Below, piece by piece: positions 31,117 to 36,629 of a stretch of 36,629 nt of DNA. Location: assembly GCA_025457815.1 (NCBI GenBank), contig JALOTQ010000005.1, positions 1 through 36,629 of the forward strand, read 5' to 3'. The notes beneath the pieces are model-generated. The model made no database searches and was not told the origin of the DNA. It saw only the letters and a program-made list of their open reading frames with translations. Position 1 is the first letter of the stretch, and every line of letters begins with the position of its first letter. This DNA comes from Thermoplasmata archaeon. Its GTDB lineage: Archaea; Thermoplasmatota; Thermoplasmata; UBA10834. Both the position numbers and the translations under genes were made by a program.

Positions 31117-32375
31117 TTCCTCACCCCCTCTCTCGTGATCTCCCTGACCATCTCGTCCGAGCTGCAGAGCGGAATCGCTCCCGAGCTAATCAAGTCCTTC
31201 ACGATGCCGTCCGCCTTGCCACCGACGAAGTCTACGGTTCGTCCCGTCTCGGGGCGCAGGACCAGGAGCCTCTTCCCCATTTCGAGAGCTGCCTTCGCGG
31301 CCTCCATGTTCTTCAAATTGCCTGGCCCGACGGGGAACGGGGACACGACGACGAAGTCCGCCTCCTTGATGAGCCTGAGATTCTCCAGGTGCGCTGAATC
31401 GCTGATTGCCGCAAAAGGCATCTCGGCGACCGTCGGGACGTGGAGGTCCTTGGCGTTCTCGAAATCGGAGTCGAGCACGTTGAGCACCCCGGTGGAAACC
31501 CCGAAGCCCGCATCCAGAAGCGCCTTCATCAAAGGCCCCCCGACACCGCCCCCGCAGAGGATGTGCACCCTCCCTCCATGCCTCGGGGCTGTCGACAGCG
31601 TCGAGTGGGGCATCACATAGACGGCGTTCGTGAACGGGTCCTTTCTGACAACCACGTCGACGCCGTACACGCTCTGAATCGTCTCCGGCCTCAGCACCTC
31701 GGCTGGGGGGCCGATGGCTTCCAGCCATCCGTTGCTGAGGAGGGCGATCCTGTCACAGTATCGGGCGGCCATGTTGACGTCGTGAAGCACGGAGATGACC
31801 GTGATGCCCTCCTTCTTGTTCAGGCTCCTGATGAGGTCCATGACCTCGAGCTGTCCGTTGATGTCGAGGTAGACCGTGGGCTCGTCCAGCAGGAGGGCCT
31901 TGGGGCTCTGTGCTATCGCACGCGCTATGACGACCCTCTGCCTCTCTCCCCCGCTGAGCGCGAAGAACGGCCTCCCCGCGAACTTCCAGGTGTCCGTCCT
32001 CTCCATGGCGCTCTGGACCGCGTCCGCATCCTTCTTGGAGGCTCCCGCGAGCCTGTTGCTCCTGTGGGGGATCCTCCCCATCATCACGATGTCGTACGCG
32101 GAGAACGTGAAGTCCGTCGAGGAACTCTGAGGTACAACGGCAAAGGTCTTTGCCAGATCCTCCGGAGGCATCTCCTGGATGGGTCGGCCGTCTATCAGTA
32201 TCGAGCCAGGATCGGAGCGCAAGTAGTTCATGACGCATCTCAACAGAGTGGTCTTGCCGGACCCGTTCGGCCCCATCAGACCCAGGAATTCCCCAGAGTC
32301 GACCTCCAGCTCGACGTTCCTTAGGACCCTCTTCTCCCCGAAAGAGTAGGAAAGGTTGCGGACCGCGAGCTTCAT
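31113..32375 (-). CDS. ABC importer ATPase (BtuD/FecE-like) with an additional C-terminal domain
   Basis: 420 residues from ATG at 32375, which overlaps the permease stop in ATGA; the frame runs open upstream to 33398, but that part lies inside the permease gene and is antisense-like noise. Residues 1-255 are the ATPase: Walker A GPNGSGKT (35-42), Q-loop Gln83, signature LSGGE (140-144), Walker B LLLDEP with Glu165, and switch His198. Family knowledge: two copies drive import of cobalamin, haem or ferric siderophores. About 165 extra residues (from about 262) form a separate alpha/beta domain: GRVHILCGGGVGGPLMKALLDAGFGVSTGVLNVLDSD, then ADFVVVSPFPVGPGN and RLLVLRPETGR. This looks Rossmann-like with a glycine-rich loop. 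Standard BtuD proteins of about 250 residues lack it; it may sense a ligand or control transport. Confidence 0.92.
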   Translation of the reverse strand: MKLAVRNLSYSFGEKRVLRNVELEVDSGEFLGLMGPNGSGKTTLLRCVMNYLRSDPGSILIDGRPIQEMPPEDLAKTFAVVPQSSSTDFTFSAYDIVMMGRIPHRSNRLAGASKKDADAVQSAMERTDTWKFAGRPFFALSGGERQRVVIARAIAQSPKALLLDEPTVYLDINGQLEVMDLIRSLNKKEGITVISVLHDVNMAARYCDRIALLSNGWLEAIGPPAEVLRPETIQSVYGVDVVVRKDPFTNAVYVMPHSTLSTAPRHGGRVHILCGGGVGGPLMKALLDAGFGVSTGVLNVLDSDFENAKDLHVPTVAEMPFAAISDSAHLENLRLIKEADFVVVSPFPVGPGNLKNMEAAKAALEMGKRLLVLRPETGRTVDFVGGKADGIVKDLISSGAIPLCSSDEMVREITREGVRK

Positions 32376-33472
32376 GTTGCCTCCCCCGAAAGCCTGTTTC
32401 GTCTGAGGAGATACAGGAAGAACGGCCCTCCGCAGAGCGCGGTTATGATGCCCACTGGAAGTTCCGTCGGGGCGATCACGGCCCTCGCGGCCGTGTCGGC
32501 GATTATCAGGAATATGGCCCCTGTGAGGGTCGCCGCTGGAACCAGGATCCTGTGGTCGGCTCCGACAACGAGCCTCACCATGTGCGGGACGATGAGGCCC
32601 ACGAATCCGATGACGCCCGTGAAGGCGACCGCGGCGGCGGTGATGACAGCCGCGACGACCAGCATGATGGTCTTGAGGCTCTCGGGGTCTACCCCGAGGT
32701 TGTGAGCGGTCTCTTCGCCAAGGAGAAGTGCGTTGAGGTCCCGGCTGAAGATGAAGACGATCAGTATCCCCACGGCTGCCGCCAGTGCGACCACGTAGAA
32801 CCCTGTCCATGAAGCACCCGAGAAGCTCCCGAGGAGCCAGAAGATTATCCTGTGGAACTGCTGGCCGGCAAAGTAGATCATCAGGGAGACCATGGACCCC
32901 AAGAACGCGGCGACCGCCACACCTGACAGAAGAAGCGTGTTGACGTAGACCTTGCCTCCGACAGTACCGAGCGAGTAGACCGCGAAAACCGTCACAAGAG
33001 CCGTCGTGAAGGCCAATGCCGGTGTCATGAGTGCCCCGAAGAGCGCTGTGGTGCTGATGCCGACGATCCCCGCAAGGACCGCGCCGACCGACGCACCCGA
33101 TGACACGCCCACAATGTAGGGGTCGGCCATCGGGTTCCTGAAGACGGCCTGCATCGCCGTCCCGGCGCAGGCAAGGGCCGCACCGACCGCGGCTGCGAGC
33201 AACACGCGCGGCACGCGCACCTGCCAGATGATGTTGATGTGGCTCTCGGAGTAGTTCGCGTCGCTCCCGAAGATTATCCCGAAGGCCTCGTCGAACGGCA
33301 TGTACTCCGGCTCTCCGGGACCGATCGGGCCGATGCTGCCAACGAGTATGGCCACGAATGAGGAGAGAAGTAGTCCTGCGACGAGCAGGACTAGCCATAT
33401 GAACCTCCGTCTCATCACGCTGACGAAGTCCACTCCCTCGCTGACGCTCTCCTTCCTGGGCAGTGCTCTCAC
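32372..33472 (-). CDS. ABC importer permease, FecCD/BtuC family
   Basis: 366 residues with about ten hydrophobic helices, the FecCD/BtuC pattern. Recognisable blocks are RVPRVLLAAAVGAALACAGTAMQAVFRNPMADPYIVGVSSGA, LGVDPESLKTIMLVVAAVITAAAVAFTGVIGFVGLIVPHMVRLVVG and the ending ELPVGIITALCGGPFFLYLLRRNR. The G-x-I-x-F-V-G-L-I-x-P-H block is the coupling region that contacts the ATPase. Two copies form the channel in the membrane for a corrinoid, haem or siderophore-like cargo. The GTG start at 33472 is 11 nt after the stop of the binding-protein gene; an ATG 19 codons later (RRRFIWLVLL) directly before the first helix is an alternative. Its stop overlaps the ATPase start. Confidence 0.93.
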   Translation of the reverse strand: MRALPRKESVSEGVDFVSVMRRRFIWLVLLVAGLLLSSFVAILVGSIGPIGPGEPEYMPFDEAFGIIFGSDANYSESHINIIWQVRVPRVLLAAAVGAALACAGTAMQAVFRNPMADPYIVGVSSGASVGAVLAGIVGISTTALFGALMTPALAFTTALVTVFAVYSLGTVGGKVYVNTLLLSGVAVAAFLGSMVSLMIYFAGQQFHRIIFWLLGSFSGASWTGFYVVALAAAVGILIVFIFSRDLNALLLGEETAHNLGVDPESLKTIMLVVAAVITAAAVAFTGVIGFVGLIVPHMVRLVVGADHRILVPAATLTGAIFLIIADTAARAVIAPTELPVGIITALCGGPFFLYLLRRNRLSGEAT

Positions 33473-33483
33473 CTGTGACGTCT

Positions 33484-34434
33484 CTACGGGAACAGCTCCG
33501 GGTGAATTATCGCCGCGAGCTCCTCCAGGCAGTCCACGATCCTCGGGCCGTACCGGCTGAGCAGGTTCGCATCCATGCCGTAGATGTCACCATTCTGCAC
33601 GGCGGCTATGGTGTCCCACCCGGACCGGTTGAGATACGTGTCCTCGCTGAGGGTGGACCACGGGCCCGTCGTGTAGACTATGATGTCCGGGTTCTGCGCG
33701 ATTACGAACTCGCTCTCGACCATGGGGTACTCGGAACTCGTGTTGTGCGCGATGTTCTCCCCGCCCGCTGCGATCATCAGATCGTCGCCGAAGGACCCTG
33801 GACCGTAGGTCCAGAACCCCATGAAATCGTCGTATTCGATGTACACCTTCGGCTTGTCGACTCCGTCAGCCAAGGTCTTGTTCGTCACCGCGTCGATCCT
33901 CTGGGACAGCTCCTCCGCGACCTGGTCTGCCTCGTTCACGTGGCCGGTTATGACACCCGCGAGCCGGATCGTCTTAAGCACGTCCTCAAGCGTGCGGTCG
34001 GCAAGCAGAACGTAAGGAATGCCCTGGGCGGAGAGCTGCTCCAGCTCAGCGAGTGGCACGAGGTCCCCACCGACTATGAGGTCGGGCTGCAATGCGACGA
34101 CCGCCTCGATGTTGAGATAGTAGCTGCCGACCTTGGGGAGCAGGGCCGCCTCGGCCGGGTAGTCGCTGTAGTCGTCAACGCCCACGACCTGTGGGCCGGC
34201 GCCGATTGCGAAGAGTATCTCCGTCGGCGATGGCGCGATCGAGACTATTCGTTCGGGGACACCGGCCAGGGTGACTGTTCGGCCGTAGTCGTCGACCACG
34301 GTGAACCCCTCCTCCGGTTCCGACATCGTGACTCCGACGAGATATCCTCCCGCGAAGGCGAATACCCCCGTAAGAAGTACGACCAGGACTGTCCAGACTA
34401 TCCTTGTGGATTTGCTCATCCCTTGTGATGCCAT
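33484..34434 (-). CDS. Membrane-anchored substrate-binding protein, BtuF/FhuD-like
   Basis: 316 residues. An N-terminal transmembrane segment at about residues 12-36 (VWTVLVVLLTGVFAFAGGYLVGV) without a lipobox cysteine anchors it outside the cell. The rest is a class III periplasmic-binding-protein fold: DDYGRTVTLAGVPERIVSIAPSPTEILFAIGAGPQVVGVDDYSDYP, then IEAVVALQPDLIVGGDL, and a second lobe with DDLMIAAGGENIA and VIAQNPDIIVYTTG. The SPTEILFAIGAG block is typical of cobalamin- and siderophore-binding members. It delivers cargo to the permease downstream. The ATG is firmly placed by AGGAGG 7 nt upstream, and a TATA-like element lies further upstream. First gene of the operon that runs to the regulator and probably the nitroreductase. 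Confidence 0.92.
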   Translation of the reverse strand: MASQGMSKSTRIVWTVLVVLLTGVFAFAGGYLVGVTMSEPEEGFTVVDDYGRTVTLAGVPERIVSIAPSPTEILFAIGAGPQVVGVDDYSDYPAEAALLPKVGSYYLNIEAVVALQPDLIVGGDLVPLAELEQLSAQGIPYVLLADRTLEDVLKTIRLAGVITGHVNEADQVAEELSQRIDAVTNKTLADGVDKPKVYIEYDDFMGFWTYGPGSFGDDLMIAAGGENIAHNTSSEYPMVESEFVIAQNPDIIVYTTGPWSTLSEDTYLNRSGWDTIAAVQNGDIYGMDANLLSRYGPRIVDCLEELAAIIHPELFP

Positions 34435-34459
34435 GCGTGTGCCTCCTGTTAAAGCACAC

Positions 34460-34484
34460 TTGAAATAATGAAAGTATATTTGAA
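34460..34484 (-). promoter_or_regulatory. Promoter of the importer operon with paired TTGAA sites
   Basis: The minus-strand TATA-like box AAATATAC (34474-34481) lies about 40 nt before the ATG, predicting a leader of about 18 nt that holds the AGGAGG. Two plus-strand TTGAA pentamers at 34460-34464 and 34480-34484 flank or overlap the box exactly 20 nt apart, two helical turns; they could be half-sites for a repressor. The region up to the next gene (34485-34570) shows nothing further. Confidence 0.45.
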
Positions 34485-34570
34485 TGTTCCTACGACTCGA
34501 GCCCCAGCTCGGAGACCGAGGATGAAAAATCAGGACGTAAGTGGTTTAGGGGCCTCTGGGGCCCGCGTCT

Positions 34571-35914
34571 TCACTGTACCTTGGTCCCTTCCTCGAAGCT
34601 GGCCTCGAGGATGTCCATTGCCTGCTCGAGCACGTCGGCGGGCATTATCATCGACGGGTGCAGCCTGATTACATTGTCGAAGGTCCCGCAAGTCAGCAGT
34701 ATCATACCCTTCTTGAACGCGGCCGCCTTGATGGCCTTCGTCTCCTTGGACGCGGGCGTCTTGCTCTTCGGGTCGGACACGAGCTCCACCGCCATCATCG
34801 CGCCCATTCCCCTGATGTCCCCGATGACCCTGAATCGGGACTGCATCTCCTTGAGGCGCTTGGTCATGTACGCGTTGACCATCGGGACGTTCTTCATGCT
34901 ATTCTCGATGATGGGGAACTGAGCGAGCGCCGCCGCGCATGCGACGGGGTTCCCGCCGAATGTGCCGCCCAGGCCGCCGATCTGTGGGGCGTCCATGATC
35001 TCTGGCCTGCCCGTGACGGCTGAGACCGGGAAGCCGCCGCCTATACCCTTTCCGCTCACGAGGAGGTCCGGCTCCACGCCCGGCCAGTGCTCGACGCACC
35101 ACATCTTGCCCGTCCTGCCTGCGCCGGTCTGTATCTCGTCATCGACGTAGATTATGCCGTGCTTCTTGCAGTACTTCGTGATCTTGGCATAGAACTCCTT
35201 CGGGGGCACGATGAAACCGCCCTCACCGGGGATCGGCTCCCCGACCAGGCATGCGACCTTCCCCTCGAACTCCTTTGAGGACCATATCTCGTCGATCTTG
35301 TCCGCGCACGCGACACCGCAGCTCGGGTACTCCATCTTGAACGGACACCTGTAACAGTAGGCGAACTCGACCTTGTAGGATTCCGGCAGTGGCCCGAAGC
35401 CCGCCTTGTACGGCATCTCCTTCGACGTAAGAGCCATCGCGAGGAATGTCCTGCCGTGGAAGGCGTGGGTGAATGAGAACGCTGCGGGCTTTTTCGTGTA
35501 GTGCCTCGATATCTTGACCGAGTTCTCGACCGCCTCGGCGCCTGAGTTGAACAGCCCGGACTTGGACAGACCCTTGTGGGGGGCCACGTTCGCGAGCTTC
35601 TCCGCGAGCCGGACATATCCCTCGTACGGGACGACCATGAAGCAAGTGTGGACGAACTTCTCCGCCTGCTTCTTTATGGCGTTGACGACCTCCTTGTTCG
35701 AGTGGCCGACGTTCATGACGCCGATCCCGCTGCCCATGTCGATGAAGACGTTCCCGTCTATGTCCGTGATCAGGGAACCCTCGGCCTTCTCGATGTAGGC
35801 CGGCTGGCCGATTCCGATCGCTTTCGATATGTACTTCTCCTTCAGCTTTCCGAGCTCCACGGACTTCGGCCCGGGGACCTCGGCAGTCTTTATTGAAGCC
35901 TTTTTCGCTGCCAT
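34571..35914 (-). CDS. Class III PLP aminotransferase (GabT/ornithine aminotransferase-like), second paralogue
   Basis: 447 residues from ATG at 35914 (GAGGTA about 7 nt upstream). The same family as the gene at 2335-3684. Motifs: NSGAEAVENSVKIS (phosphate loop), FHGRTFLAMALT, DDEIQTGAGRTG, and Schiff-base lysine K289 in LLVSGKGIGGGFP. It has the same C-x2-C-x8-C-x3-C insert (CYRCP...PSCGVAC, Cys187, 190, 199, 203). A Lys-rich N-terminus (MAAKKASIKTAEVPG) precedes the core. The two paralogues differ at the active-site loop around the lysine (SLSMG versus GIGGG) and in the FGRTG/AGRTG turn, so they may have different donors. The promoter region holds an inverted repeat at 35928-35943. Confidence 0.93.
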   Translation of the reverse strand: MAAKKASIKTAEVPGPKSVELGKLKEKYISKAIGIGQPAYIEKAEGSLITDIDGNVFIDMGSGIGVMNVGHSNKEVVNAIKKQAEKFVHTCFMVVPYEGYVRLAEKLANVAPHKGLSKSGLFNSGAEAVENSVKISRHYTKKPAAFSFTHAFHGRTFLAMALTSKEMPYKAGFGPLPESYKVEFAYCYRCPFKMEYPSCGVACADKIDEIWSSKEFEGKVACLVGEPIPGEGGFIVPPKEFYAKITKYCKKHGIIYVDDEIQTGAGRTGKMWCVEHWPGVEPDLLVSGKGIGGGFPVSAVTGRPEIMDAPQIGGLGGTFGGNPVACAAALAQFPIIENSMKNVPMVNAYMTKRLKEMQSRFRVIGDIRGMGAMMAVELVSDPKSKTPASKETKAIKAAAFKKGMILLTCGTFDNVIRLHPSMIMPADVLEQAMDILEASFEEGTKVQ

Positions 35915-35927
35915 GCCAATACCTCGA

Positions 35928-35943
35928 AGTTATTGCGATAACT
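35928..35943. promoter_or_regulatory. Inverted repeat in the leader of the aminotransferase gene, possible operator
   Basis: Arms agttat (35928-35933) and ataact (35938-35943) are exactly complementary around tgcg, 13 nt before the ATG at 35914 and downstream of a TATA-like stretch near 35973-35980 (gatatcta on the minus strand). It could be a repressor site near the transcription start, or a weak RNA hairpin. The remaining 35944-36056 gap shows no gene. Confidence 0.4.
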
Positions 35944-36056
35944 AGTGCCTTCGCTCGTGCATAGTTGAAATCATAGATATCCTTTTGGAACAAACTTCAA
36001 GTCTGACTGCAGGAAACGGCCAAAATTCGACAATTCGGGCGATAGTTCGAAGCGGC

Positions 36057-36629
36057 TTAGTAATAGCCCGCCACGCTTCCATCGCCGGCCTTGCTCTTCT
36101 TCTGGGCGTCCCGGTGGATCACCTTGAGCTGGGCCTCGAGCCTCTCGGCCTCCTTGCAGAGCGGCTCCACGTTCAGGTTCAGGTGGAGGACCATCTGGTC
36201 GATTGCTGAGAGAATCAGCGCGGCCGCGCGGGCGTCCGCGGCGTCCGGACGGGCCTCCGCGAGGAGCGTTATGACGTCGAAACCGCGCCTCTTGCCCTCG
36301 TTCAGGAGCACGCCTGCGGTGCCAGAGATGACGCCTTCAACGAACGGTTCGGTATCCGCCTTCAGAAGCAGCTCCTGAGCCCCTTCTGTGCTGCCGATGC
36401 CGTAGACGGCGACCTCTCCAATGTCCTCGCCTTCGACGCTTTCCTCGCGCTCGATTATGAGGCCGCCGGCGGCGATGATCACCTTGCACTTCTGCATCTG
36501 CGCGAAATCCATTATCGCGGTGCCGACGTCCCTCAGGAGGTTCGCCGACGGCTGCAGCTCGGTCGAGAAGACGACCACCTGCTGCTCGCCCGGCTTGATC
36601 TCGGACCTGGCATAGACCCTGGCAGGGCC
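36057..36629 (-). CDS. PAC2-family (proteasome-assembly chaperone-like) protein, N-terminus beyond the window
   Basis: The frame is open to the right end of the window (upstream residues read PARVYARSEIKPGEQQ), so at least 190 residues are visible and the true start lies outside. Visible blocks of the archaeal PAC2 family: VVVFSTELQPS, YRF-like segment replaced by LLRDVGTAIMDFAQMQKCKVIIAAGGL, then EGVISGTAGVLLNEGKRRGFDVITLLAEARPDAADARAAALILSAID. A charged C-terminal helix ends in GSVAGYY. Archaeal relatives (PbaA/PbaB) bind the 20S proteasome, some by a C-terminal hydrophobic-Tyr-X motif; here the penultimate residue is Tyr but the preceding one is Gly. Role in proteasome assembly or unfolding support is inferred from the family. 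The gene is read away from the edge, on the same strand as the aminotransferase. Confidence 0.88.
   Translation of the reverse strand, partial: GPARVYARSEIKPGEQQVVVFSTELQPSANLLRDVGTAIMDFAQMQKCKVIIAAGGLIIEREESVEGEDIGEVAVYGIGSTEGAQELLLKADTEPFVEGVISGTAGVLLNEGKRRGFDVITLLAEARPDAADARAAALILSAIDQMVLHLNLNVEPLCKEAERLEAQLKVIHRDAQKKSKAGDGSVAGYY

Noticed and set aside
32376-33398. Upstream extension of the ABC ATPase frame to 761 residues
   Set aside because: The extension is in an alternate frame of the permease gene and reads as Arg/His/Gly-rich noise. ATG at 32375 in ATGA overlap is the expected start.
33463-34428. 321-residue open frame on the plus strand
   Set aside because: Lies opposite the BtuF-like gene, whose start, anchor and fold motifs are clear. 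The antisense frame has no recognisable domain.

Overview
This GC-rich window looks archaeal, most likely a Thermoplasmatota-type euryarchaeon; the phylum is an inference, the domain is well supported. The evidence is a PEF-CTERM (archaeosortase-type) sorting tail, a PAC2-family proteasome-assembly chaperone at the right edge, TATA-like boxes about 25-40 nt upstream of several start codons with very short leaders, many GTG/TTG starts, and large secreted PKD-domain proteins.

Layout. 1-309: end of an AT-rich medium-chain dehydrogenase. 310-2334: a mostly non-coding stretch and a seven-repeat beta-propeller PEF-CTERM surface protein, bracketed by two 24-nt direct repeats that resemble a tRNA T-arm plus acceptor 3' end. 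2335-6782: a class III aminotransferase, three small membrane proteins and two convergent flavodoxins. 7090-18094: a secretion-rich region with an anchored exported protein, a secreted M28 aminopeptidase, a small arrestin-like/Spo0M-like protein and a 2283-residue secreted protein combining a beta-propeller, eleven PKD domains, four PPC domains and a clostripain (C11) protease. 18303-25400: a dikinase (rifampicin-phosphotransferase/PEP-synthase architecture) fused to a CrtC/AttH-like lipocalin-type domain, followed by a nucleotidyltransferase-fold protein and, convergently, a winged-helix/STAND ATPase/TPR regulator. 25553-27028: a type I membrane surface protein. 27066-30340: a class V aminotransferase without the desulfurase cysteine, a ferredoxin with one cluster cysteine missing, a CorA-like transporter with SMN instead of GMN, and a nitroreductase. 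30319-34434: a tightly overlapping corrinoid/metal-chelate ABC importer operon (binding protein, permease, ATPase with an extra C-terminal domain, winged-helix regulator). 34571-35914: a second class III aminotransferase. 36057-end: PAC2 protein.

How it fits together. The secreted endopeptidase and aminopeptidase, the two aminotransferases and the redox proteins suggest a heterotroph that degrades extracellular protein and catabolises amino acids. The importer operon would supply corrinoid or chelated iron. The least explained unit is the dikinase-lipocalin fusion with its nucleotidyltransferase partner; it is the best candidate here for an undescribed system. No tRNA, rRNA, CRISPR array, transposase or integrase was recognised.
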